Below, piece after piece: positions 25,653-33,849 of a DNA stretch of 64,000 bases. The notes under the pieces are model-generated. The model ran no database searches and had not been told where the DNA came from. It worked only from the letters and a program-made list of their open reading frames with translations. The DNA lies in the NCBI RefSeq assembly GCF_000708595.2, contig NZ_JARP01000001.1:1-64000 (forward strand), written 5' to 3'. The position numbers and the translations under genes were made by a program. The stretch is from Flavobacterium sp. KJJ. GTDB lineage: Bacteria > Bacteroidota > Bacteroidia > Flavobacteriales > Flavobacteriaceae. The number at the start of each line of letters is the position of its first letter. Within the stretch, counting starts at the first letter, position 1.

Positions 25653-26966
25653 TTAAAATCCCACTGTAGCTTCTAACATAAAACCGTCAAATTCACCGCC
25701 ATGTCTGATATCGGTATCTTGAAAATTTTTATATTTCTGATTTACATATTCGGCTTTCATCAGGATATTTTTTGTTAGGAACCATCCTGCAGAACCTACC
25801 ACACGGTTTATGGTCTGGTCATTTTGATTTAGCGGGCTATCCTTTAATGTATTGTATCGCGCTGCAATCCAAAAATTTTCTTTTCCAGCTGGGAACCTGT
25901 AAATAAGATCAACGGCAGATTGAATGACCTGATGAGTATCGGCCTGAGTGATTTTTCGACCTTTGGCCACTTCATAGGTTCCAAATAGTTCAAAACCTTT
26001 AAACTTCACAAAAGGATTGATCATAAAAGCCGTCACTTGCTGGCTGAATTCGGGATTGTAACGCCCGGATCTGAAATTATCAACAGCTGTTGCCGTTGTA
26101 TTTTCAAGCACGTAAAAATAATGTGAACCGGTTCTGTCTCCTGCAAAAAGGGTATTGTTCGCAGCCCTTTTTACATTATAAAAAGAACCTGTCAGCCTGA
26201 ATCTCAGGTCTTGGTTTATTTGTTTATCATAGCCAATTTTAGCATGCAGTGCAGGTGTAGGTTTGCTTAATTCTCCTGTTGCCGCATCTATTTTAGTAGA
26301 AACTACTACTGTTGGGTTTAGTGCGCCATTGGTTATTCCTAATAAGCCCATCAAGCCTGAATCATGATGAAAATATACTTCACCGCCAATTTCAGTAGCA
26401 AATTCATCCAAAATGTAATTTTCAATAAAAGGGTTGTAGATGGCATTTCCTCCGTCACTTCTTCTAAAGTGCTGGTCACCATAGTCAACATCATAGGCAC
26501 CTACTTTCAGGGTTACATATTTCATCACCTGATCGACAAAATTGCTCTTTAAAAACAACAGTTTATCAAACTGTATGTAACCGCCTTTTACCCAGGTCTC
26601 CTCGTGATGTCTTGAAGACAAATAAATAGTAAGATTCATTCGGATTCCATCATCAAGCTGTGTGTCAAGGTTTAGGTTGGCCATAGCCAGATTGAAACCA
26701 TTTGTAATATCAATAAGCTGATTGCTGTTTATGCCGTCAACCAGTACTGGATTCGCTGTATTTTGATGGTTTAATCCCTGAAAATCCAGTGTGAAATTAC
26801 CACCCATTTTTACTTTAAAACCGTCAAAAGATGCAGTATCCTTCTTCGTAGTTTCAAAAACATTCAAGCCTCTTTGGTCATTATACCTAAAATACTGCAT
26901 AGGTTTCTTTTGTGCTTGCGCCAATGTTGTACAAAGACACAGTAATAGCAATATTATATTTTTCAT
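25653..26966 (-). CDS. Outer-membrane porin (phosphate-selective porin-like)
   Basis: A 437-residue beta-barrel protein with a signal peptide (MKNIILLLLCLCTTLAQAQ). The body alternates hydrophobic and polar residues as in barrels, with FKVKMGGNFTLDFQGL near the start, KVGAYDVDYGDQHFRRSDGG in the middle and a terminal strand ending MLEATVGF, whose last Phe is the BAM recognition residue. It resembles the OprO/OprP-type porin family of Bacteroidota. The substrate is unknown. It starts 5 nt after the YceI gene, so Dps-like, YceI and porin form one operon. Confidence 0.8.
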   Translation of the reverse strand: MKNIILLLLCLCTTLAQAQKKPMQYFRYNDQRGLNVFETTKKDTASFDGFKVKMGGNFTLDFQGLNHQNTANPVLVDGINSNQLIDITNGFNLAMANLNLDTQLDDGIRMNLTIYLSSRHHEETWVKGGYIQFDKLLFLKSNFVDQVMKYVTLKVGAYDVDYGDQHFRRSDGGNAIYNPFIENYILDEFATEIGGEVYFHHDSGLMGLLGITNGALNPTVVVSTKIDAATGELSKPTPALHAKIGYDKQINQDLRFRLTGSFYNVKRAANNTLFAGDRTGSHYFYVLENTTATAVDNFRSGRYNPEFSQQVTAFMINPFVKFKGFELFGTYEVAKGRKITQADTHQVIQSAVDLIYRFPAGKENFWIAARYNTLKDSPLNQNDQTINRVVGSAGWFLTKNILMKAEYVNQKYKNFQDTDIRHGGEFDGFMLEATVGF

Positions 26967-26971
26967 TTGAA

Positions 26972-27571
26972 TTAAGATTTTTCAAAAAGGAAAGAGAATT
27001 CAAGCTTGATCGCATCACCTGTTTTCATGACTCCGCCCATAAAAACAGGTGCAGTTACCTTATAGTCGCTCATATTTATGGGGTAATTTCCAACACAGCT
27101 CATACTTCCATCTTTATTTACAAAACAGTATAAATCAATAACTGCATTTTTTGTAACCCCTGCAATGGTGAGTTTTCCAGCTGTTTTGATGTGAAATTTG
27201 GAATTGTTTACACTCATTATTTCAGCGGAAACTTGTTTGTACAGAATTTCTTTAAACTGATCAGTTTTTAAGGCTTTATATGCATTTTTATCCAACTTTT
27301 TTTGACCGCTTTTAAGAGTGAGCACAGGCAAGTCAAACTCAATTGCGCTGAGTTTTGTAATTTGATTTTCAGCACCGATATTAAATGTTGCTTTTCCCGA
27401 GAAACCAGCCGTTTTCATGGTCCAGTCATGGAAGGTAGAGGTTCCTGATATCTTCATTTCATTATCTTTGGATTTTCCAATTTCAAAATGGGATTGAGCA
27501 CGAACCGTCTGGTTCAGTCCTGAAAATATTATTATCAGGAACATTATTGCGATTTTTATTTTAGTTTTCAT
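26972..27571 (-). CDS. YceI-family periplasmic protein
   Basis: A 199-residue secreted lipocalin-like protein. It has a signal peptide (TKIKIAIMFLIIIFSGL...VRAQ) and the YceI features GTSTFHDWTMKTAGFSG, the central LKSGQKKLDKNAYKALKTDQFKEI and KLTIAGVTKNAVIDL. YceI proteins bind isoprenoid or similar amphiphilic lipids in the periplasm. It lies between a Dps-like gene (24 nt) and a porin gene (5 nt) and is probably co-transcribed with both. Confidence 0.88.
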   Translation of the reverse strand: MKTKIKIAIMFLIIIFSGLNQTVRAQSHFEIGKSKDNEMKISGTSTFHDWTMKTAGFSGKATFNIGAENQITKLSAIEFDLPVLTLKSGQKKLDKNAYKALKTDQFKEILYKQVSAEIMSVNNSKFHIKTAGKLTIAGVTKNAVIDLYCFVNKDGSMSCVGNYPINMSDYKVTAPVFMGGVMKTGDAIKLEFSFLFEKS

Positions 27572-27595
27572 TAGATTCTTAATTTATTAAAGAGA

Positions 27596-28066
27596 TTATT
27601 TTAAGTAGGAGCGAAGAAACCAAGCCATTTTCTCATGGCTTTCAGTTAGGATGGTAACAAAATCATCTGTTTTTCTTTCTTTAGAAGACGTTGAAAGCAG
27701 GGATGTATTGTTTTTTAGTTTGTTAATTAGATGTTCATGATCGCCAAGTAATTCATTGATATAACCCGTATGGTCATTCGTTTTTTTTCTTTTTTTATTG
27801 AATCGCGTCACCTTCAAAAAAGCCTTCAGCATAGCATCTACATAATGGCCTGAGGCATGAACACGTTTTTCAACATGGTCAATTATGATATTAATTTCGC
27901 TGGACTGGGCGCTAAAAAAAAGATATTTGTCTTGAAAATCAATACCCTGCAGTTTTATATGTACACTTTTAGTTTTGGTTAAAAGGATATACTCATCACA
28001 AAGAATACTCGAGAGTTTGATGGCAAGGCTTCTTAGATGGGCTCTTTTTGCCGTGGTGGTTTTCAT
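27596..28066 (-). CDS. Dps-like ferritin-fold protein with degenerate ferroxidase site
   Basis: A 156-residue four-helix protein of the Dps family: the first helix has DEYILLTKTKSVHIKLQG and the last ESHEKMAWFLRSYL, both typical. Compared by eye with Listeria Dps, ligand His31 is kept (His36) and Asp58 is kept (Asp63), but His43 is Tyr48, the acidic residue at 47 is Ser52 and Glu62 is Lys67. The usual HWN is HIK. Iron oxidation is therefore doubtful; DNA binding or a structural role is possible (the N-terminus is basic, TTTAKRAHLRS). It is first in the unit with YceI and porin and has its own shared-layout promoter 31 nt upstream. Confidence 0.78.
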   Translation of the reverse strand: MKTTTAKRAHLRSLAIKLSSILCDEYILLTKTKSVHIKLQGIDFQDKYLFFSAQSSEINIIIDHVEKRVHASGHYVDAMLKAFLKVTRFNKKRKKTNDHTGYINELLGDHEHLINKLKNNTSLLSTSSKERKTDDFVTILTESHEKMAWFLRSYLK

Positions 28067-28096
28067 TTTTGCTATTTTTGGTTGTTGATTTCAATG

Positions 28097-28164
28097 CAAA
28101 GTTGAAGCTATTAGAGGAAAACCAAAATGACAGACAACGTACCAATAAGTGACGGTTGTTACTT
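28097..28164 (-). promoter_or_regulatory. Shared-layout stress promoter (copy a)
   Basis: Minus strand: AAGTA-N8-CACTT (28164-28147), 16 nt, TCATTT (28130-28125), 20 nt, box CAACTTTG (28104-28097). A longer dyad CAATAAGT / ACTTATTG extends the upstream site. It drives Dps-like, YceI and porin, with a leader of about 25 nt. Confidence 0.7.
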
Positions 28165-28207
28165 ATTGAGAAGATCAAAGTCATACTTTCCCTGAGATTT
28201 ATTTTTA

Positions 28208-29170
28208 TTAATTAGTATTGGATGCTTTTTGCAGTTCCAGTTCTTTTTTTGCCTCTTCTTTTTTCTTTTTTTTGAAATAACCTCTTAGCAGGAAATTCTG
28301 TTTAGCAGCTTGTTCGATTTCAATTAAATTTTTTGAACCTGTTTGTAAATTTGTTAAAGTTGAATCTAAGGAATTGGACAATTTTTCATCGCTAATCAGT
28401 TTTGGCAAAATACCTTTTCCGGTATTTAGTTTTGAGGTAAAAACATTTAAATCAGTCACACTTTTCTCAAAACCAGATAATGTTTTTTTAATACTGCCGG
28501 CATAATAGGGATCTGTCATAAGTTTTGATAATGTTCCGTCCTTATCGTTTATTTTTTTTGTAAAAACAGCAAATTCGTTGGAACTGTCTTTTAGGTTTTT
28601 CATGGTAACATTGATGCTTTGAGCAAAATTCTCATCAGTTAATACTTTGGATAGCGCGCCTTTTCCGTTATTGATTTTATAACTGAATTCAGAAAGTTCT
28701 TTGGTTATTATCTGTGCATTATCAATACTTTTTTTGAGTCCAACAATTAGATCTTCCATTCCGACTGCTTCGCTAGACGCAATCATATCGCCATCTTTTA
28801 CCACTTTTGCAAGACTGTTTTTAGGCGAGATAGTCAGTACTTTATCACCCATTAGTCCGTCTGATCCAATACTGGCCCATGCATCAGTTTTAATATATTG
28901 ATGCACTTCTTCCCTGATGATCATATCGACCACTACTGTCGAATCGGAAATAAAAGAAATGTCCTTTATTGTTCCAATAGTAATTCCGGACAAGAGTACA
29001 TTATTGCCGTTTTTTAGTCCGCTGACGTTTTTGAATTTTGCTTTTAAATGGAAGGTTTCACCAAAAAGGTTTTGACTTTTGCCAATGAAATAAACCGCAA
29101 CGAGAAAAATCGTCAGCGCTGCAATTACAAACAATCCTAATTTCCAGATATAGTCTGATTTTTTCTTCAT
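28208..29170 (-). CDS. mlaD: MCE/MlaD-family lipid transport protein
   Basis: A 320-residue protein anchored by one N-terminal helix (LGLFVIAALTIFLVAVYFIG). The MCE domain follows (about 38-115) with FKNVSGLKNGNNVLLSGITIG and a strand pattern typical of MlaD. After it comes a long helical part with repeats of GKGxLxKLxxD form (GKGALSKVLTDE, KDGTLSKLMTDP, GKGILPKLISDE). MlaD rings carry phospholipids across the periplasm between the MlaFE transporter and the outer membrane. It is the third gene after mlaE and mlaF and ends with a basic tail. Confidence 0.88.
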   Translation of the reverse strand: MKKKSDYIWKLGLFVIAALTIFLVAVYFIGKSQNLFGETFHLKAKFKNVSGLKNGNNVLLSGITIGTIKDISFISDSTVVVDMIIREEVHQYIKTDAWASIGSDGLMGDKVLTISPKNSLAKVVKDGDMIASSEAVGMEDLIVGLKKSIDNAQIITKELSEFSYKINNGKGALSKVLTDENFAQSINVTMKNLKDSSNEFAVFTKKINDKDGTLSKLMTDPYYAGSIKKTLSGFEKSVTDLNVFTSKLNTGKGILPKLISDEKLSNSLDSTLTNLQTGSKNLIEIEQAAKQNFLLRGYFKKKKKEEAKKELELQKASNTN

Positions 29171-29215
29171 GATATGCTATTAATTTAAATAGACAGGCCA
29201 AAGCCTTATGGGATA

Positions 29216-29959
29216 TTAATTTGCTGCAAAAAAGAATGATTTTACCCATTTGTCAGCACTTTTTTCGAGTTCTTCGTAGGTGCCCTGCGCATGGATTAGA
29301 CCGTCTTTTATAATAATAATTCGATTTCCGGTCATTTTAGCGCAGATCATATCATGTGTGATGATAATCGAAGTTGTTTTGTATTTTTTCTGTACCGATA
29401 GTATCAGTTCGCTGATTTCCTGTGCGGTAATGGTGTCGAGTCCTGCAGTGGGTTCATCGTAAAATATAATTTCAGGCTTAATGATTATCGTTCGCGCCAG
29501 ACTAATGCGTTTGACCATCCCGCCTGACAATTCAGAAGGCATTTTATCAATAGCTTCTTTTAGTCCTACACTGTCCAATGCTTCTGTGATTTGCTTCTGG
29601 ATATCTTTTTCTGTCAGATGGCGCGTATGATGCTTGAGCGTAAAAGTGAGGTTTTCACGAACCGACATAGAATCATATAATGCTCCATCCTGAAACATAA
29701 AGCCAATTTTGAGCCTGATTTTATTAAGCTCTTTATAGGTAAGTCGCGTCATATCTGTGCCCATAATTTCCATTTTTCCTTTGTCGGGCTCCAGAAGGCC
29801 AACAAGACATTTTATGGCAACTGACTTCCCTGAACCGGAACGTCCCAGGATAACGAGATCCTCTCCTTTATTGACATCAAAACTAATCCCTTTGAGTACT
29901 TTGTTTTTTCCAAAGGCTTTGTAGAGGTTTTTGATTTTTATAATAGGTTCTTCTTTCAT
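29216..29959 (-). CDS. mlaF: ABC transporter ATPase, MlaF type
   Basis: A 247-residue ATPase powering lipid transport across the envelope. Walker A is GRSGSGKS (about 37-44), the signature LSGGMVKR and Walker B IIFYDEPTAGLD follow in order, with ITHD as the switch. The GMVKR form after LSGG is typical of MlaF. It starts 3 nt after the mlaE stop and is followed by the MCE gene after 45 nt, forming mlaEFD. mlaB and mlaC genes are absent here, as in other Bacteroidota. Confidence 0.92.
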   Translation of the reverse strand: MKEEPIIKIKNLYKAFGKNKVLKGISFDVNKGEDLVILGRSGSGKSVAIKCLVGLLEPDKGKMEIMGTDMTRLTYKELNKIRLKIGFMFQDGALYDSMSVRENLTFTLKHHTRHLTEKDIQKQITEALDSVGLKEAIDKMPSELSGGMVKRISLARTIIIKPEIIFYDEPTAGLDTITAQEISELILSVQKKYKTTSIIITHDMICAKMTGNRIIIIKDGLIHAQGTYEELEKSADKWVKSFFFAAN

Positions 29960-29962
29960 GGT

Positions 29963-30721
29963 TTAAAAAAATAAATCGGTGATTTGAACTGCCAGCATAT
30001 CAACAATAAAAATAGAAAGTGACGCTGTTACTACTGCTGAATTTGCTGCAAGCCCTACACTTGCCGTACCATTTGAGGCATTAAAACCTTTATAGCAGCC
30101 GATGACACCGATAAAAAAACCAAAGAAGAACGTTTTTATCGTGGCGGGCATAAGATCGAGATAATCCAGATGTTCTATTACTTCTGAAAAGTATCTTCTC
30201 ATTGTAATGGTATTGTGTATGTTATAGCCTATGTAACCTCCAAAAATACCCACCAGATCTGCAAAAATTACAAGCAATGGCACCATTAATGTTGTCGCTA
30301 ATATTCGGGTAACTACCAGATATTTATAGGGATTTATGGCAGAGACTTCCATAGCGTCAATTTGGGAAGATACTTTCATAGATCCGAGCTCGGCGCCAAT
30401 ACCTGAGGCAATTTTTCCGGCGCAAATAAGCGCTGTTACCACAGGGGCTATTTCTCTGATAAGTGAAAGTGAAACCATACTTGGCAGCCAGGATTCTGCT
30501 CCAAATTTTGTCATGGTCGGCCTGGACTGAATGGTCAGCACCAGACCCATAATAAAACCCGTGATGCTTACAAGAGGAAGTGATTTACATCCTATAGTAT
30601 AACATTGGCGGAGGAACTCATTGATTTGAAAAGGTGGGACGAAAATTTCTTTAAAAAAACGTCCAATGAACAAAGAAAAATTCCCTGCCTGTGTAAGCTG
30701 CTCTTTTACTATGGCTATCAT
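29963..30721 (-). CDS. mlaE: MlaE-family permease
   Basis: A 252-residue integral membrane permease. The family motifs are visible: YTIGCKSLPLVSITGFIMG, EIAPVVTALICAGKIASGIGAELGSMKVSSQIDAMEVSAINP (the conserved core, about 90-131) and FFGFFIGVIGCYKGFNAS. About six hydrophobic segments. It is the first gene of mlaEFD. A shared-layout promoter lies about 175 nt upstream, leaving an unusually long leader for this region. Confidence 0.92.
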   Translation of the reverse strand: MIAIVKEQLTQAGNFSLFIGRFFKEIFVPPFQINEFLRQCYTIGCKSLPLVSITGFIMGLVLTIQSRPTMTKFGAESWLPSMVSLSLIREIAPVVTALICAGKIASGIGAELGSMKVSSQIDAMEVSAINPYKYLVVTRILATTLMVPLLVIFADLVGIFGGYIGYNIHNTITMRRYFSEVIEHLDYLDLMPATIKTFFFGFFIGVIGCYKGFNASNGTASVGLAANSAVVTASLSIFIVDMLAVQITDLFF

Positions 30722-30896
30722 TAGACTGAGATTTGATTATGTTATTATGTTAAAAACAATTTTATTGGGTTAGGACCTGAATCTTCCTTACAGGTGAATT
30801 TTTCTTCTCTTGACCGCTATAAAATTGAATTTATCCTGCAATTTACTAGGAGTACTTTTTTCTAAGTATAGTCTTGGATATTGTATTATTTTCAGA

Positions 30897-30964
30897 CAAA
30901 GCTGCAATGATATCGTGGCTTGAGAAATGATGAAGATCATTGCATGAAGTGACTGTTATTACAT
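30897..30964 (-). promoter_or_regulatory. Shared-layout stress promoter (copy e)
   Basis: Minus strand: a weak ATGTA-N8-CACTT site (30964-30947), 16 nt, TCATTT (30930-30925), 20 nt, box CAGCTTTG (30904-30897). It lies in the 336-bp gap between the BON gene and mlaE and would give a leader of about 170 nt. Nothing else was seen in that gap. Confidence 0.6.
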
Positions 30965-31057
30965 TTAGAAAAGTTTAAAAAAAACTTCTCTGAATTTTAA
31001 GTTATCCAAAGAAGCTCATTTTTGTTTTAGTACTTTATTCAAACAGTTGCTGTATTG

Positions 31058-31729
31058 TTAAGCAATAAAAGAGTAGTTGTAATCGACTATCAATTCATTT
31101 TTTACAAAGGCAACTCCAGGGGTATTCCACGTAATTCTTGCTGCTTCTTCTTTTTGATAGAGCGATGTAACATCGCCTGAAAGCGTCACCGTATTTCCTG
31201 ATACCGATACGGTAATGTCCTTAGCATTAATGGCCCAGTGACGCGCTAAGGCATTCTCCACATGTTTTTTTTCGACAGCACTGTTGGATTCTGATTGAAC
31301 GCTAATATTGTTTATCACGCCTTTAACACCCCGAAGCTCGGTGGCAGATTTTCTTGCCATTTCTTTTTGATAATTCCATCCCAGCTGGCCTTCCAGCGTA
31401 ACCCATCCGTCTTCAACTTTAACTGTCAGGTTATTATGAGGAAGGAATAGGTTTTCTGAAAAAGACTTTACCAAATCGGAAGCGATATCACTATCATTTT
31501 TAATAAAGTGGTGTGCATCCTGTATCTCAATTTTTTCGACTACAGCCTTGACACCGCCTACTTTTTTGGCTGCATTTTCAGCTTCAGTCTTTTTATAATA
31601 ATTGTCGACAATTCCCGTAAGGGTAACAATACCGTCTTTCACAATTACGCCAATTTCTGCTGCATGCAAAAGCGGTTCCCATTTAATGGCATCTTGAACG
31701 TCTTTTTGCAATTCTTCATTCGTTTTCAT
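31058..31729 (-). CDS. Triple BON-domain protein
   Basis: A 223-residue protein with three BON domains, nearly collinear with the one at 18.2 kb (MKTNEELQKDVQDAIKWEP start; DGIVTLTGIV, DGWVTLEGQL and GNTVTLSGDV cores). The last domain carries ARHWAINAKDITVSVSG. No signal peptide. It follows the aldehyde dehydrogenase gene by 42 nt, so it probably belongs to the unit starting at 33396. The close similarity to the 18.2-kb copy points to fairly recent duplication. Confidence 0.87.
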   Translation of the reverse strand: MKTNEELQKDVQDAIKWEPLLHAAEIGVIVKDGIVTLTGIVDNYYKKTEAENAAKKVGGVKAVVEKIEIQDAHHFIKNDSDIASDLVKSFSENLFLPHNNLTVKVEDGWVTLEGQLGWNYQKEMARKSATELRGVKGVINNISVQSESNSAVEKKHVENALARHWAINAKDITVSVSGNTVTLSGDVTSLYQKEEAARITWNTPGVAFVKNELIVDYNYSFIA

Positions 31730-31771
31730 AGCTATATTTTTAAAATTCGCAATCTATTTTTGTTATTCAAT

Positions 31772-33154
31772 TTAAAAGGGATCAGAGAGTTGACTCACAC
31801 GAATCAATTTTTTATTCACAAATTCGTTGATTCCGAGTTCAGATAATTCTCTTCCGTAGCCTGATCTCTTGGTACCGCCAAATGGTAGGTCTGCTTGTGT
31901 CCAGGTAGGGTGGTTGATAAATACCATTCCGGTGTCAATCTGGTCTGCCACGCGTTTACCGCGTTCTATATCACTTGTAAATACAGAACCTCCGAGTCCG
32001 AAGGGGCTGTCATTGGCAAGTTCAATTGCAGCCTGCTCATCTTTTACTTTGTAAAATGAGGCCACAGGACCAAATAATTCTTCATGATATGCCGCCATTC
32101 CCGGTTTTAGACCAGTCAATATGGTCGGTTCCATGAAAGCTCCCGGACGTTTGAGTCGACTGCCTCCAAGTACTATTTTGGCACCAGCATCTACAGATCT
32201 CATCACCTGATCAGCTAATAATACAGCCGCTTCTTCATTGCATAGAGGACCTAATTCTGTTGTTCTGTCCATTGGATCTCCTACCTTTAGGCTTGCCATT
32301 TTTTGGGTGAATTTGGCAAGAAATTCATCCGCTACAGCCTCAACAACTATAAATCTTTTTGACGCCACGCAGCATTGTCCGTTATTATTAATTCTTCCTA
32401 CCATGGCCCAATCGACTGTTTTATCAATGTCAGCATCTTCTAGTACAATAAAGGCATCATTTCCTCCAAGTTCCAAAACTGATTTTTTAAGATTTCGGCC
32501 AGCCTCTGCAGCCAGACTTGCTCCTGCGGCTTCGCTTCCGGTTAAGGAAACTCCTTTGATCCTCTGATCAGAAACAAGTACTGAAGCCCTTTTTCCGGAG
32601 ATCAGAAGGTTGGTATACAATCCTTTTGGAGCACCAGCCTCAATAAAAAGCTGTTCTATGGCAATGGCACATTGGGGAACAATTGATGCATGCTTAATAA
32701 GGACAGTATTTCCTGCGATAATATTAGGCCCAGCAAAACGGGCTACCTGATAAAATGGAAAGTTCCATGGCTCTACTGCAAATACGACACCTAGTGGCAT
32801 ATAACGTATAAAAGCTTTTCCATATTCAGGATTTAGGTGTTTATCAGACAGGAATTGTTCTCCATTATCAGCATAGTAATCGATAATGTTGGCGCTAAGA
32901 TCAATCTCGGCTTCTGCCTGCGAGATCATTTTTCCCATTTCAAGAGTAATGGTAGTAGCGAGTTCCTGCTTTTTTTTACGCATGAGCGATGCCACCTTAT
33001 GCATTAAATCAATTCGCTGGGCAAAGGACGTTTTTCTCCAGTCTTGAAAAGTTTCTGTTGCATTGGCAACTGCTGTTTCCAGTGCTGTATCGGTCATTTC
33101 TTCAAAACTTTTGATAAGGGTGTTGGTATTGGGATCAATTGTTTGTATGGGCAT
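31772..33154 (-). CDS. NAD(P)-dependent aldehyde dehydrogenase (succinate-semialdehyde dehydrogenase-like)
   Basis: A 460-residue ALDH that oxidises an aldehyde to its acid. The glutamate motif LELGGNDAFIVLEDAD and the catalytic cysteine motif NNGQCCVASKRF (Cys near 260) are intact. The C-terminal FGGTKRSGYGRELSELGI is as in the Sad/YneI succinate-semialdehyde dehydrogenases of enterobacteria, which this protein resembles in length too. The substrate is inferred only. It sits between a 69-residue gene and a BON gene in a unit with a shared-layout promoter, which points to aldehyde or GABA-shunt detoxification under stress. Confidence 0.88.
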   Translation of the reverse strand: MPIQTIDPNTNTLIKSFEEMTDTALETAVANATETFQDWRKTSFAQRIDLMHKVASLMRKKKQELATTITLEMGKMISQAEAEIDLSANIIDYYADNGEQFLSDKHLNPEYGKAFIRYMPLGVVFAVEPWNFPFYQVARFAGPNIIAGNTVLIKHASIVPQCAIAIEQLFIEAGAPKGLYTNLLISGKRASVLVSDQRIKGVSLTGSEAAGASLAAEAGRNLKKSVLELGGNDAFIVLEDADIDKTVDWAMVGRINNNGQCCVASKRFIVVEAVADEFLAKFTQKMASLKVGDPMDRTTELGPLCNEEAAVLLADQVMRSVDAGAKIVLGGSRLKRPGAFMEPTILTGLKPGMAAYHEELFGPVASFYKVKDEQAAIELANDSPFGLGGSVFTSDIERGKRVADQIDTGMVFINHPTWTQADLPFGGTKRSGYGRELSELGINEFVNKKLIRVSQLSDPF

Positions 33155-33186
33155 GATATTTATTTTTTAGATTATTTCACATTATT

Positions 33187-33396
33187 TTAAAAAAGGTGTT
33201 TTACAGCCTTATCAAGTTCATTCATATCGCAGTCAAATTCTCGTTGGAACGATTTATTTTTAAATACAATTAACTCGTCAAATTTGAGTATGCTATTTTT
33301 GAATTCTGCGTTACGTTCACGCAGCTTTTTACTTATTGTGTTGAGTTTTTCGCGATTATGGTTGTTCTCATTATTATTGGAATTAATTTTTTTCAA
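33187..33396 (-). CDS. Small charged protein, unknown
   Basis: A 69-residue soluble, charged, mostly helical protein (NREKLNTISKKLRERNAEF...FDELIVFKNKSFQREFDCDMNELDKAVKHLF). The start codon at 33396 is TTG; no ATG lies upstream in frame, and the only internal ATG is near the C-terminus. It starts only about 10 nt after the predicted transcription start of the shared promoter, so it may be translated with little leader. It is the first gene before the aldehyde dehydrogenase (32 nt). No homologue is known to me. Confidence 0.55.
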   Translation of the reverse strand: MKKINSNNNENNHNREKLNTISKKLRERNAEFKNSILKFDELIVFKNKSFQREFDCDMNELDKAVKHLF

Positions 33397-33411
33397 GAAA
33401 TTTTCTTACTG

Positions 33412-33479
33412 CAAAGATGTATTTAGCAAGGGAGTCAGCAAATGATACTCAGCACATTTGAAAGTGATATGAAACACTT
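33412..33479 (-). promoter_or_regulatory. Shared-layout stress promoter (copy d)
   Basis: Minus strand: AAGTG-N8-CACTT (33479-33462), 16 nt, TCATTT (33445-33440), 20 nt, box CATCTTTG (33419-33412). The upstream dyad is among the best of the set (AAAGTG and CACTTT). It drives the 69-residue, aldehyde dehydrogenase and BON genes. Confidence 0.7.
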
Positions 33480-33849
33480 TTCTGAAGCAGTACCTGTTAT
33501 TTAAAAAATATTGTATTTAAATTAGTCAGGAAGATTTTCTTTCGATGAAATGTTTTTTTTCAATTTCGCTGCATTTCTGTTTAGAAGTTGATTTGTAAAG
33601 CAGTTTACACAATAGAAGTACTGTTCCCATCGAAATTACCAATGAGATTGAGGTCTAGCTTCTGGAATTTTTATATGTAGACGCTTTTATTGATTGTATA
33701 TGAGCTGTATTTTAGCTATTGTCAGAAATTATAAATCGGATTATCTCAGTTTTTAAAGTAATACTGGAGATATAGCAGAAGAAGTTCAAAAACAAATGAC
33801 TAATATTATTTGATAAGCTATAGTAGTCATTCTTAATAAGAAGAAATAT
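33480..33849. other. Intergenic region, no gene seen
   Basis: 370 bp of AT-rich DNA between the stress promoter and the end of the Crp/Fnr gene. No ORF, hairpin or repeat worth naming was found. Confidence 0.4.

Noticed and set aside
33541..33575. A TCGATGAA copy like the LytTR-type repeats
   Set aside because: No second copy lies 21 bp away, so it does not form a pair.
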